A DNA stretch of 64,000 nt from Herpetosiphonaceae bacterium (lineage in GTDB: Bacteria > Chloroflexota > Chloroflexia > Chloroflexales > Herpetosiphonaceae). The stretch covers positions 62,001 to 126,000 of the forward strand of contig BPHZ01000008.1 of assembly GCA_026003835.1 (NCBI GenBank), given 5' to 3'. The stretch's first letter is position 1. Every line of letters starts with the position of its first letter. The translations under genes were made by a program, and so were the position numbers. Shown one piece after another: positions 24,921 to 34,014 of the stretch. The notes beneath the pieces were generated by a model. It was not told where the DNA came from and ran no database searches. It worked only from the letters and a program-made list of their open reading frames with translations.

Positions 24921-25328
24921 TCATCCCTCTACCGGATCACCGGGATCAACGGGCGGCCCTCCACCGTCGCTGAACTTTGCTGCCTGCGGCGGCAGCTCGA
25001 ACGAGCCATCGTCACGCGGCTCGAACGGTACGACGGCGACGACAGCATCGATGTTCAGCGGGCCATAGATGTGCGGGAAACGCTCTGGCGACTCCGGCTG
25101 CTCCAATGGTGCCTCGTAGAGGATCGCCGGCTGCACGCGCTGCTCGTCAATGCAGAGCAGCACCATGCCGCGCTGCCCGCGGAAGAGTGCGTTGGCAACA
25201 CGCAGCACCTGCATTTGAGTGGAGCAGTGGATAAACCCCTGGCGTTCCAGCGAATCCGCCCGGTAGGAGCCCGCCTCAAGCGCCCGTCTCCAGTCCTCCT
25301 GCCGGGTAATATGAAAGATCATCCCCAT
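24921..25328 (-). CDS. DUF952 family protein
   Basis: This 135-residue protein matches DUF952: it begins MGMIFHITRQEDWRRALEAG, continues GFIHCSTQMQVLRVANALF and has FPHIYGPLNIDAVVAVVPFE near the C-terminus. The family is small, soluble and of unknown biochemical function; the fold resembles glutathione-S-transferase-associated and ART-like domains. The ATG at 25328 is where similarity begins; another Met lies two codons inside. It is the first gene of the operon leading to the GNAT/methyltransferase and aminotransferase. Confidence 0.85.
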   Translation of the reverse strand: MGMIFHITRQEDWRRALEAGSYRADSLERQGFIHCSTQMQVLRVANALFRGQRGMVLLCIDEQRVQPAILYEAPLEQPESPERFPHIYGPLNIDAVVAVVPFEPRDDGSFELPPQAAKFSDGGGPPVDPGDPVEG

Positions 25329-25503
25329 GTTGTTTGAGCCAATCATCAGGTTGCAGTAGAACAGTGACACTCCCACCGCTGAAGCAGCGGGCGTTCTGCC
25401 GTTTTTTCTATATAGTTCAGGTGTAGCTGTGTTAACGCTAAGAGAGGAGGAGCTAGAAGCATCTGAGATCCAGCCACTATCCTGTTTCAGGCAGGAAGGC
25501 CGA

Positions 25504-25579
25504 TGGCGGGCGCGGAGGGATTCGAACCCCCGACACCTGGTTCCGAAGACCAGTGCTCTATCCACTGAGCTACGCGCCC
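25504..25579 (-). tRNA. tRNA-Arg (anticodon UCG)
   Basis: The 76-nt gene on the minus strand has acceptor arms GGGCGCG/CGCGCCC, D-arm GTAGCTCAGTGGATAGAGCA, T-loop GGTTCGAATCC and an encoded CCA. The anticodon loop CTTCGGA gives TCG, reading CGA/CGN arginine codons. It lies 24 bases downstream of the second tRNA-Arg and is probably cotranscribed with it. Confidence 0.95.
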
Positions 25580-25603
25580 AAACGTTCTCTCTCATCAGCA
25601 GGA

Positions 25604-25680
25604 TGGCGCGGGCGGCGGGACTCGAACCCACGACCTACGGCTTAGAAGGCCGCTGCTCTATCCAACTGAGCTACGCCCGC
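25604..25680 (-). tRNA. tRNA-Arg (anticodon UCU)
   Basis: The 77-nt gene on the minus strand has acceptor arms GCGGGCG/CGCCCGC, D-arm GTAGCTCAGTTGGATAGAGC, T-loop GGTTCGAGTCC and an encoded CCA. The anticodon loop CTTCTAA gives TCT, reading AGA/AGG arginine codons. It is the first gene of a two-tRNA transcript. Confidence 0.95.
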
Positions 25681-25690
25681 CCAGGCCAGA

Positions 25691-25719
25691 ATTATAGCAT
25701 AGTGATGCCCTCGGCGCAA
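25691..25719 (-). promoter_or_regulatory. Promoter of the tRNA-Arg pair
   Basis: On the minus strand TTGCGC (25719-25714) and TATAAT (25696-25691) are separated by exactly 17 bases, with the first tRNA starting 11 bases downstream. This is a good match to a housekeeping sigma promoter. Confidence 0.75.
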
Positions 25720-25896
25720 CTTTGGCGTTCCTATGGGATGCCGCCAGAGCGGCCGGTGGGTGGCGCAGAACAGCGGCGCTTCCGGGCGATTGGCCTACCC
25801 GGATCGCCGGCAGCGCAGCCGCCACCCGCTCCGGCTTCCTCCTGCCATACCGCCACAGTACCCTGGCAGGATGTTCATGAATAACCGTTCTCCCGA

Positions 25897-27192
25897 TTAT
25901 GCGGACTCGCCATACCCGCCAGCTATGCCGGCAGCCACCGGGTGTGGCCCATCCGGCTCCGGCGCCCTACGCAGCCCGCGCAGTGGCGAGAAGTAAACCC
26001 ATAAACAGGCCGATGCCGAGCCCAACGCGCCGAGCGCCAGCGCCGCCCGCAGCCCTACCAGCTCGCCAAGAGCGCCACCGATCAGCGCGCCGATCAAACC
26101 CGCGCCTGCCGTTAGAAAGCCAAAGCTGGCGTTTACCCGCCCCAGCAGCCGCTCAGCCGTTACGCTCTGCCGCAGGCTTAGCCCGGCAATGGAATAGACA
26201 GCATAGGCCATATCGGAGGATTGTGCGACAAAGATCATTGCCAGCGCCATCCACGCCGGTCCATGCGCCAGTGGAATGAGCAGCGCTGCCACTCCACTGA
26301 TCGCCAGGGCTCCACCGATCGCCGGCCCAACGCCCCAGCGAGCGACAACTGGCCCGACCATCAGCGCTCCCAGCAGGGCCGCCAGCCCGCCAACGCCGAT
26401 CGACAGCCCAACCAGCGCCGGCGCCAGACCTAGATCGCGGATCAGGTAGAGGCTGTAGAGCGCGCCGATGATCCCGCCGGAGACGTTTCTGACCAGCGCG
26501 ACGATGAGCAGCACGCGCAGCAGCGAATTGCGCCAGGTCGCGCCCATACCCTCTTGTGCCTCGCGCCATACACTGCTCTTCCTCCGGCTCAAGGCTCCCG
26601 CCGGCTCCCGCGCTTGAATCCGGCCAATCGATAGCCCTGAGAGCAGAAAGGAAAGCGCATCCAGCGCGATAACTAACGGCGCGCTGATGATCTGTACCAG
26701 GATGCCTCCTAGAGGAGGGCCTGCAATCTCGGCCAGTGAGTCGCTCAGCCCAAGCTTGCTGTTGCCCTCGACCAGCTCATCCCGTCGCACGACGGAGGGT
26801 AGGAACGCCTGATAGGTTACATCAAAGCAGATCGTCAGTGCCCCGACAGCTGCCGCAACAAGATAAAGCTGCACAAAGCTCAGCACATCCAGCAGGTATG
26901 CCACTGGTATCGAGAGCAGCAGCACCGCCCTGCCAATATCACAGGCAATCAGGATCGGGCGCCGCCGCAGCCGATCGGCCCAGACGCCCGCCGGCAGCCC
27001 TACCACCAGCGCTGGTGCGATCTGCGCGGCCATCAACAGGCTGATCTGGAACGGCATCGCCCCCAGGATCAGGATCGCTGTGAACTGCAATGCGCCGCCG
27101 CCGATGTGCGAACCAAATTGAGAGATGCTCTGGCCGATCCAGAGCCTGATGAAATCCGGGTGCCTCCACAGCCCGGTAAAACGTGATCGCAT
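25897..27192 (-). CDS. Major facilitator superfamily transporter
   Basis: This 431-residue protein has 12 predicted helices. It begins MRSRFTGLWRHPDFIRLWIG, has the family A-type loop GVWADRLRRRPILIACDIGR after helix 2 and a similar glycine-rich pattern in the second half. It resembles the enterobactin-exporter/macrolide-efflux (EntS/MefA-like) group, exporters of drugs or siderophores. The ATG at 27192 is chosen because upstream in-frame sequence has no similarity. No partner genes; the tRNA pair lies downstream and a 560-base gap upstream. The substrate is unknown. Confidence 0.88.
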   Translation of the reverse strand: MRSRFTGLWRHPDFIRLWIGQSISQFGSHIGGGALQFTAILILGAMPFQISLLMAAQIAPALVVGLPAGVWADRLRRRPILIACDIGRAVLLLSIPVAYLLDVLSFVQLYLVAAAVGALTICFDVTYQAFLPSVVRRDELVEGNSKLGLSDSLAEIAGPPLGGILVQIISAPLVIALDALSFLLSGLSIGRIQAREPAGALSRRKSSVWREAQEGMGATWRNSLLRVLLIVALVRNVSGGIIGALYSLYLIRDLGLAPALVGLSIGVGGLAALLGALMVGPVVARWGVGPAIGGALAISGVAALLIPLAHGPAWMALAMIFVAQSSDMAYAVYSIAGLSLRQSVTAERLLGRVNASFGFLTAGAGLIGALIGGALGELVGLRAALALGALGSASACLWVYFSPLRGLRRAPEPDGPHPVAAGIAGGYGESA

Positions 27193-27751
27193 TGTAGCTG
27201 CTCCCATATGATAACTATGCTGGGAATACCCTCCAGCGCTCGTCGCCCGCTCGATCCGATCACGCCCCGTCAGCCATGAAGAAAGCGGCCCGCTCACTGG
27301 CGCAGGCCGCTACAACAGCGCGGCGGCCACGGGGCAGCCCCATAACCGCCGCTATCCGGCAGGTACGGGGAAACGACGCGCCCGTGACTGCCGCATACTC
27401 ATCGACCATCCACGCTCCTGTGCGCTCCTCCAAATTGCTGGTAGCACAGCACGACATGTGAGCTGCCGCGCATAACCACCGCTAAATTGAGGATTTGTCG
27501 CTTACAGAAAGCGTGGGTATATCTCTAAGATTACTCGTCACCGGCGCCAGGAGTTGGCGTCGGTGATGATGAAGAGCAACTCCATCGTGGAGCCGCCCCC
27601 TTTCTAGCCAGGGCCGATTAGTTGGTGGGTATTGTACGCCGGATGAGCAGCGCCGGCAAGGACCATGAGGAGGATGTGATCTCCCACTTGCGATGGAGCG
27701 CTATGCTATACTACCAACGTTGCAGGCATCATTTGTGGGGAAAGAGAAGCC
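27193..27751. other. Gene-free region between divergent MFS and ABC genes, with one hairpin
   Basis: No convincing coding frame was found on either strand. A 12-bp dyad with one G-T mismatch, TCACCGGCGCCA/TGGCGTCGGTGA, spans 27538-27566 with a 5-base loop. TATACT at 27707-27712 is a plausible -10 for the ABC gene at 27752, but no good -35 was found. The region is long enough to hide a small RNA or short gene that I cannot identify. Confidence 0.5.
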
Positions 27752-28846
27752 ATGGTGCTGGAAGTGCGCAATATTGTGAAAACCTTTGATGGTACCCCGG
27801 CCCTGCGTGACGTCAGCATCGATGTCGCCAACGGCGAGATCCTCTGCTTGCTCGGGCCATCCGGCTGCGGCAAATCGACGCTGCTGCGTATCATCGCCGG
27901 CCTGGAGCGCGCCGATGCCGGACAGGTCATGTTCGAGGGGCGATCTGTTGATCCGCTGCCGGCCCACAGGCGCGGCTTCGGCCTCATGTTCCAGGACTTT
28001 GCCCTCTTCCCCCACCGCACTGTCGCCGAAAATGTCGCCTTTGGCCTGCGTATGCAGCGGCTCCCGGATGCCGAGATCGAGCGGCGTGTCGCCGAGACGC
28101 TTGAGCTGGTTGAGCTATCGGGCTATGGCGACCGTACGATCTACGAGCTTTCCGGCGGCGAGCGACAGCGAGTGGCGCTGGCCCGCAGTCTTGCCCCTCG
28201 CCCGCGCATGCTGATGCTGGACGAGCCCCTCGGCTCGCTTGATCGCTCGCTGCGCGAGCGGCTGACTGAGGAGCTGCGAGAGTTGATCGATCGGCTGGGG
28301 TTGACGGCAATCTATGTGACCCACGATCAGGCCGAGGCCTTTGCCATCGCCGACCGCATCGCGCTTATGCAGGCCGGCCGCATCGTCCAGCAAGGCCCAC
28401 CCAGCCAACTCTACCGCTGCCCACTGACTCCCTTCGTCGCCCGCTTCCTGGGCTTGCATACCATTGTCTCCGGCCGAATCGTAGAAAAGCAGGGCCGGCT
28501 AGCGGCAGTCGAGACACCCCTTGGCTGCTTGCTGGTGGATCAGCAAGCTTGTGCCGCGCCTTCGACCTCCACAGTCCAGCTTGTGATCAGGCCGGAGGCC
28601 GCCCAGCCGGCGGCTGAGGATGCGCCTAACATCATCACAGGCCAGGTCATCAGGCGCACCTTCCAGGGCCCAACTGAGCGGGTTGTGCTGCGCCACAGCA
28701 GCGGCGCCGAGATCACCCTGAGTCTTTCTGCTATGGCGCTGGACAGTCAGGAAGTGTTACGGATCTCGTTACATCCGGAGGCGATAAGTTTCATTCCAAA
28801 GGCCGGCACGCAGGTAGAGGATGAGTCCGACGACTCTACTGTATGA
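27752..28846 (+). CDS. ABC transporter ATP-binding protein (PotA/MalK/FbpC type), orphan
   Basis: The protein has 364 residues. Residues 1-235 are the ATPase domain with Walker A GPSGCGKSTL, Q-loop FQDFALFPH, signature LSGGERQRVALARSLAPRP and Walker B MLMLDEPLGSLD, then the switch THDQAEAFAIADR. Residues 245-355 form an OB-fold TOBE-like regulatory domain (SGRIVEKQGRLAAVETPLG; IRPEAAQP), as in importers of iron, spermidine, thiamine or sugars. No permease or binding protein is adjacent, so it must serve components encoded elsewhere. Its end overlaps the end of the convergent histidine kinase gene by 11 bases. Confidence 0.9.
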   Translation: MVLEVRNIVKTFDGTPALRDVSIDVANGEILCLLGPSGCGKSTLLRIIAGLERADAGQVMFEGRSVDPLPAHRRGFGLMFQDFALFPHRTVAENVAFGLRMQRLPDAEIERRVAETLELVELSGYGDRTIYELSGGERQRVALARSLAPRPRMLMLDEPLGSLDRSLRERLTEELRELIDRLGLTAIYVTHDQAEAFAIADRIALMQAGRIVQQGPPSQLYRCPLTPFVARFLGLHTIVSGRIVEKQGRLAAVETPLGCLLVDQQACAAPSTSTVQLVIRPEAAQPAAEDAPNIITGQVIRRTFQGPTERVVLRHSSGAEITLSLSAMALDSQEVLRISLHPEAISFIPKAGTQVEDESDDSTV

Positions 28847-31800
28847 GAGGCAGATACACCGTAAACGTGCTACCCTTGCCCTCAATGCTTTCAACGCCCA
28901 GCCTGCCCCCGTGAAGGGCGATGATCTCCTTGACCACATAGAGCCCGATGCCCATGCCGCTGATCTGGCCGCCGCTGACGTTGCTGGCCCGGTAGAAACG
29001 GGTGAACAGCTTCGGCAGCGATTCCTCTGGAATGCCGATACCCTGATCGACAACGGCAATGCGCACCTCCGCATCCTGCCGATCGACAATGACCTGAATA
29101 AGGCCACCGTTTGGGCTATACTTCACAGCGTTCTGGAGCAGGTTCTGCAAAACCTGTTCCAGGCGTAGCTCATCGCCCTCGGCAAACAGCGGCTCAGCGG
29201 GCGCCCTGAACTCTAACCTGTGGTGCTCCAGCGTTGGCTGTAGCTCCTCGACCATCCTCCTCGCAAGCGCTGTGATGTCGACCCTCTCACGCTCGATCGT
29301 AAACTGTCCTGTACGGATGCGGGAGATATCAAGCAATGCATTGATCAGACGGTTGAGTCGCTGGGCCTGTTCGCTCAAGGAATGCAGCGCCCGCACGTTG
29401 CGCTCGTCCGCGCTCCCCTCCCGCTCGGCGCGGCGCTGCAACAGTTGAGTGTAGCCCAGTAGGGCGGTGATCGGCGTCTTGAGCTCGTGAGCAGCGATCG
29501 AGAGGAATTGATCGCGAATTTTGAGTGCCTCCTGCGACTCATGATAGAGGCGCGCGTTATCAATGGCAACAGCCGCCCGGCGCGCCAGCTCCTCAGCCAG
29601 CGCCAGATCATCCTCATCGTAACGACGGCCGGACTCCGCCATAATGAAGGTGATCGCTCCCAGCGTTCGCCCCCGCGCCACTATCGGAACAATAAGCCCT
29701 GATTTGAAGCCAAGCCCACGCAGCATCGCGAGATGCTCCGTATCGCAGGCATTGGACTCCAGCAGGGTATCGGTGATCTCGGGGATAATCTTCGGCACGG
29801 CCCTCCGCAAAACGTGTGCTATGCCATGCCTGGCCGTGGGGTTCGTGGGATATCGTCTGCGCAGCTCCTGCACCTGCTGCTCTTTGATCGGATCGAAATG
29901 AACGGTAGCGACCGGGTGGATGGCGCCATCCTCTTCCAGGACATCCACAGCGCAGCAATCGGCAAGCGTAGGAACAGCCAGACGCGCAACCCGCTGCAAT
30001 GTTGTCTCATAGTCCAGGGAGGTAGCCAGTTCGACGCTGGCCTCCGCCAGGAAGGCCAGGCGGCTCTGAGCCTGTATAGCCTCGGCCAGCGCCCGATCAC
30101 GAGCCTGCAGGAGCTCATCCTTCTGCCGCTCAAGCGCTCGCTGCGCCGTGATGTCGCGCACAACCAGCACCGCTCCTAGCTGTCTGCCATCTTCGGCGAT
30201 CACCGGCGTTGCGCTTGCCGATATGATAGCCCTACTACCATCTGAGTGGTGAATACATAACTCGGCGTCCATCACCGTTTCGCCGGCGCTGACCGCCCGC
30301 GCCAGCGGTAGCGCCTCTGGAGGATATGGCCGGCCATCACAGGTGAAGAGATTGTACGCCTCCGTATAGCGCTCGATCGGTACACCAAGCCTGGCAATCC
30401 CGCCGTGGATACGCCTGGCGGCATCGTTGACGAAGGTAATACTGCCATCAGGGCCGGCGATGATCACCCCCTCTGTAATCTGCTGGAGGATGGCGCTACG
30501 CTCAGCGGCAAGCGCCTCAACACGCTCACGAGTCTCGACCTCGGCAGCGTAGCGGCGGGCAAGCGCAATCGGCCCACTGAGCAGGGCGGCAACGGCGCGT
30601 ATAAGCGTCAGATCAGCAGGCTGAAACGCATGGGGTTCTACGGAGTCGATCTCAAGCAGGCCGAAAACTTCGTTATACCAGACAAGAGGGACAGCGATAT
30701 ACGAGCGCAGGATATGGCTCTGCTCCACGCTAACAGTGCGGATCCCTTCGGCGAGAAGATCGTTGCTGAAAAAAGGCTCGCCGGACTCGACGGTCTTCCA
30801 ACTCCGGCCTGGCCGCCGCGGCAGCCGCTGGCCCAGAACCTGCGCGGCAAATCTGCCGACGGCGGCGCGAATGACCAGCTCATCTGCTTCGATCAGCGCG
30901 ATCGAGCCGCCGGTGAAAGCGATCAGATGCGAGAGCTGGTCCAGCGCGGCCGATAAGATACGGCCCAGATCGGACTCACCGGCAGTAGCTGTGGCAATAG
31001 CGTTGAGCAACTCAGCCTCCGCCAGTGCCCTGTTCAACGTCTCGGTCAGTTCCGTCAGACGCTGCTGCGCCAACTCTGCCCGCTGACGTGCCGCTCGCTC
31101 AGCTTCGTACAGCCGTGCCTGCTCAATCGAGAGCCCAATGCGATCCGCAACCAACAGCAGCAAATGGATCTCTTCTTGCGTAAACCGGCGGATCTGAAAG
31201 CTTCCGACGTGGAGGACCCCTGTTACCCGGTCCTTGAAGAAGAGCGGAACGCCGAGCAGCGAGCGAACCCCGCTGGCGCGCAGGATCGGGCTGGCTATCT
31301 CAATAGATGAAACATCCTCGACGACCAATGGTTTTCCTGTGGCGGCGATCGATCCCGCAAAGCCCTGACCAAGCGGTATACGCTGCCCCCCCCAGATCTC
31401 TTCTTCAAGCCCGATGGAAGCTCTGGGAACCAGCTCCCGGCCATTTTCAGCCATCAGCAGGATAGCGCTTATATCACAGTGCAGCAGCTCACAGACACGA
31501 CTCAGAGTCGAACTGAATAGATCCTCCAGGGTCAGGCAGGTCAGCGCTGCATCAGTGATCGACTGCAGCCGGCGAATCATCTCCGCTGCGCGCTCCGCCT
31601 CAGCCCGCGCTTGTTGCTCACGTGCCAGCAGGAGAGAGCGCTCATCTTCGCCTCGCCTGCGCTCGATGGCAAAGGCAATCTGGCTGGCAATGGTCTGCGC
31701 CAGCTGGACTTCGGCGGTGCTGAATTGATGCGGCGTCCGGTAGTACAGCATGAACTTCCCCAGTAGCCGCCCCTGATAGACCAGCGGGATGAAGCCGAGC

Positions 31801-32726
31801 GCGGCGATCCTTTCGGCGCGGAAGAGCTCATGGTATCCCTGGAGCGTCTGCTCTGTGGTTACATCGCTAATGAGCAACGGTTGCGGATCGAGAACATCCG
31901 GCAGCCAGGGGGAGTGGCCTTCTACGGCCCGGCGATAGTCATCGGAAAGACCGAGCCAGGCCTTGAAACGCATCACCCCGTCTCTGTCGAGCAACAGCAC
32001 CGAGGCGCGATCAATGCCCAAGGTGCGCTGCAGGCCGGCCAGCGCCGCGTCACAAATCTCCTCTATACTTGCAGCGCGGCTCAGAGCCTCGCTGAGCTGA
32101 TAGAGATGCTGGAGCTGCTCAACCCGCTGCTCTAACTCCAGCTCTGCTTGTCTGCGCTCGGCTACCGCACTTAACACATTGGCGATTGCCTGAAGGAAGT
32201 TGATATCGTCGCGGTTGAAGGCTCTAGGACTGGTGCTGTGAGCGCTGAGGATACCAAACGGCCGCCGCTGGCCGTGAACAACCACGCTGATGCTGCTGAC
32301 AACGTTATGCCGCTGCAGCAGGGGTGGGAGAACAAGACGCTGCTCCGCAGTCCAATCCTCCACGATCATCGGCTCCCCTGACAGCAGCGTGTAGCCAGCC
32401 TGCGATCCCGCCTCCACGTCGAACTGCAGATAGCTCACCAGGCCTGCTTGCCAACCTACCCCGGCAGCAAGCAGAAAGGTACGCTCATCGGGGAGATACT
32501 CAAAAACAGCCACATATTCGACAGCAAGGATCTCTGCGATACGAGCAGCGGCATCCTGTTCCAGCTGAGAGAGCGAGATGCGCGACAGTGCACGTTGCCC
32601 GAGTTCGGCTACCGCTGCCTGCTGGCGCATACGCGCTCGGAGATGCGTTTGCACTCGCTGTCTTCCAGCAGGGCTGCGTCTGACGGGCTTTGATCCATCT
32701 CGTCGAGCGCGGAGATTGCTCATCAT
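28836..32726 (-). CDS. Large soluble sensor histidine kinase with multiple GAF domains and one PAS
   Basis: The 1296 residues show, in order: a GAF domain (about 40-200), a coiled coil, GAF 2 (215-370), coiled coil, GAF 3 (395-545), GAF 4 (575-730), a PAS domain (750-860), GAF 5 (890-1045), then HisKA with FLSIAAHELKTPITALLGYT (phospho-His near residue 1065) and HATPase_c with the N, G1 and G2 boxes (LQNLLQNAVKYSPNGG, VDQGIGIPEESL, GMGIGLYVVKEI). No transmembrane helix is visible, so it integrates cytoplasmic signals. It lies 67 bases downstream of a stand-alone receiver on the same strand, its likely partner. The N-terminal 30 residues are very basic. Confidence 0.92.
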   Translation of the reverse strand: MMSNLRARRDGSKPVRRSPAGRQRVQTHLRARMRQQAAVAELGQRALSRISLSQLEQDAAARIAEILAVEYVAVFEYLPDERTFLLAAGVGWQAGLVSYLQFDVEAGSQAGYTLLSGEPMIVEDWTAEQRLVLPPLLQRHNVVSSISVVVHGQRRPFGILSAHSTSPRAFNRDDINFLQAIANVLSAVAERRQAELELEQRVEQLQHLYQLSEALSRAASIEEICDAALAGLQRTLGIDRASVLLLDRDGVMRFKAWLGLSDDYRRAVEGHSPWLPDVLDPQPLLISDVTTEQTLQGYHELFRAERIAALGFIPLVYQGRLLGKFMLYYRTPHQFSTAEVQLAQTIASQIAFAIERRRGEDERSLLLAREQQARAEAERAAEMIRRLQSITDAALTCLTLEDLFSSTLSRVCELLHCDISAILLMAENGRELVPRASIGLEEEIWGGQRIPLGQGFAGSIAATGKPLVVEDVSSIEIASPILRASGVRSLLGVPLFFKDRVTGVLHVGSFQIRRFTQEEIHLLLLVADRIGLSIEQARLYEAERAARQRAELAQQRLTELTETLNRALAEAELLNAIATATAGESDLGRILSAALDQLSHLIAFTGGSIALIEADELVIRAAVGRFAAQVLGQRLPRRPGRSWKTVESGEPFFSNDLLAEGIRTVSVEQSHILRSYIAVPLVWYNEVFGLLEIDSVEPHAFQPADLTLIRAVAALLSGPIALARRYAAEVETRERVEALAAERSAILQQITEGVIIAGPDGSITFVNDAARRIHGGIARLGVPIERYTEAYNLFTCDGRPYPPEALPLARAVSAGETVMDAELCIHHSDGSRAIISASATPVIAEDGRQLGAVLVVRDITAQRALERQKDELLQARDRALAEAIQAQSRLAFLAEASVELATSLDYETTLQRVARLAVPTLADCCAVDVLEEDGAIHPVATVHFDPIKEQQVQELRRRYPTNPTARHGIAHVLRRAVPKIIPEITDTLLESNACDTEHLAMLRGLGFKSGLIVPIVARGRTLGAITFIMAESGRRYDEDDLALAEELARRAAVAIDNARLYHESQEALKIRDQFLSIAAHELKTPITALLGYTQLLQRRAEREGSADERNVRALHSLSEQAQRLNRLINALLDISRIRTGQFTIERERVDITALARRMVEELQPTLEHHRLEFRAPAEPLFAEGDELRLEQVLQNLLQNAVKYSPNGGLIQVIVDRQDAEVRIAVVDQGIGIPEESLPKLFTRFYRASNVSGGQISGMGIGLYVVKEIIALHGGRLGVESIEGKGSTFTVYLPLIQ

Positions 32727-32793
32727 CTTCCCCCGCCTTATAACCCGACAAGCGTGGCGTACTTGCCACAGCGTACCCGGAAACGGAAGCGGG

Positions 32794-33183
32794 CTATCCC
32801 TGGCCGCAATACTGTCTGACTGTATCCAATAGTGTATTGATCTCTATAGGCTTCTGGAGGTACCCGGCGGCGCCTGTTGCAGATATTGTGTGGAGGAAGC
32901 TGCTATCTGCAGACATGACCATGATCGGGATCGACCTTAGCGCCGAATCTTGCTGGCACATGGAGATGAACTGCCAGCCGCTCATCAGTGGCAGAGTCAG
33001 GTCAAGCAAGATGAGCGCAGGTACATCTGGAGTGTTCCGCAGATAGTCGAGAGCTTCCATACCATTGGTTACGCCAACAACTGTATAGCCTTCATCCTCC
33101 AGAATTTGAGTGACCGCATCTCGGATGCCAAAGTCATCCTCAACGATCAGAACATACGCGCTCGACTGCTCAACTGGGGCCAT
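32794..33183 (-). CDS. Single-domain response regulator (CheY-like)
   Basis: This 129-residue receiver domain has EDDFGIRDA (acidic pocket), LILLDLTLPLMSG (phospho-Asp), VMSADS (switch Ser/Thr) and YLQKPIE (Lys). There is no output domain, so it acts by protein contact, as a phosphorelay intermediate or a modulator of the adjacent kinase. It is transcribed just ahead of the 1296-residue histidine kinase and is likely its substrate or input. Confidence 0.93.
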   Translation of the reverse strand: MAPVEQSSAYVLIVEDDFGIRDAVTQILEDEGYTVVGVTNGMEALDYLRNTPDVPALILLDLTLPLMSGWQFISMCQQDSALRSIPIMVMSADSSFLHTISATGAAGYLQKPIEINTLLDTVRQYCGQG

Positions 33184-33371
33184 ACGATGGCACCTCTACT
33201 GGAAGGATAACCCTTCGATAGACGTATATGTAGAAGCGAAGATACCGGGGAGTTTTTTAAACTATGGAGCGCCTGACGATGGATCCATCAGCGTTTGGCT
33301 CTCCCCGGCATTTTAGCACACTGCAATACCGAGATCAAGCTGTGGAGTGGCACTCCAGCGCCTTAAAGGAA

Positions 33372-33406
33372 CGACACCAGCGGCTGTGTTTTAGCCGCTG
33401 GTGTCG
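33372..33406 (-). terminator. Terminator hairpin after tmRNA
   Basis: A perfect 14-bp stem, CGACACCAGCGGCT/AGCCGCTGGTGTCG, with a 7-base loop lies 6 bases past the tmRNA 3' CCA on the minus strand. The following T-run is short. Confidence 0.75.
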
Positions 33407-33412
33407 GATCGA

Positions 33413-33774
33413 TGGTGGAGATGGGGGGAATCGAACCCCCGTCCAGAGAGTTAGGTCGTAAACATCTACAAGCTTAGTTCATCGTTTCAGATCTCGCCCT
33501 CGCACCACACGATGAACAGAGCGGGCAGAGGGCCAGCCGATGAAATCTTATGCGCTATCTATCGGCGTCGGCAGCGCAGCATCCCGGCTATCTGACGTTC
33601 GCTCCACACCACCGGGATGAGTACGGGCGAACGCGCTACCAGTTAGTTAGGCAGCGAGCGCCATTGCAGGCGCGCGATTGGTGTTGCCAGTTATTGGCGT
33701 GCCCTTTTAACGAGGCTGGGCGTCTCGGCTTGCAGTCTACGACCGAATCGTCCCTGTCGAAACCATGCATCCCC
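33413..33774 (-). ncRNA. ssrA: Transfer-messenger RNA (tmRNA)
   Basis: The 362-nt RNA rescues stalled ribosomes. The 5' end GGGGATG pairs with 3' CATCTCC (one G-U), followed by a discriminator A and encoded CCA. The tRNA-like part has the conserved GGTTTCGACAGGGA near the 5' end and the T-arm GGGGGTTCGATTCCCCC near the 3' end. The tag frame, resumed after TAACT, reads GNTNRAPAMALAA and ends at TAA TAA-like tandem stops (TAACTAA); the terminal ALAA is the expected protease signal. The mature ends are inferred from pairing. Confidence 0.93.
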
Positions 33775-33809
33775 AGATGGTAGGCGATGTCGGCCGCTTT
33801 CCATAGCCT

Positions 33810-33837
33810 ATTCTACCAAAAACGTTCGTTCTGTCAA
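33810..33837 (-). promoter_or_regulatory. Promoter of tmRNA
   Basis: On the minus strand TTGACA (33837-33832) and TAGAAT (33815-33810) are 16 bases apart. Transcription would start near 33803, leaving a leader of about 30 bases removed by RNase P. Confidence 0.72.
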
Positions 33838-33897
33838 GTGGTCGCAGCACTGTCGCAGGGCAGTGTCAATGTCCCGGTTTTATCGCTTCCCAACGGG

Positions 33898-33923
33898 AAA
33901 AGGGGGATTTTGAGAGATCCCCC
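33898..33923 (-). terminator. Terminator of the ABC-2 exporter operon
   Basis: GGGGGAT/ATCCCCC (33902-33908 and 33917-33923) forms a 7-bp stem followed on the minus strand by TTTT. It lies 92 bases past the permease stop. Confidence 0.6.
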
Positions 33924-34014
33924 ACCCCCCGTTGTACGGCGTCCATATGCTGTGAAGCCTCTAGCGTTACCCTGGCCCTGGCGCTGTCGCTATGGAGCAG
34001 CGCTGCTCGCAATG

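Noticed and set aside
27260-27457. Short frames on both strands in the 560-base gap upstream of the ABC ATPase gene
   Set aside because: No ribosome site, family similarity or coding bias; treated as non-coding.
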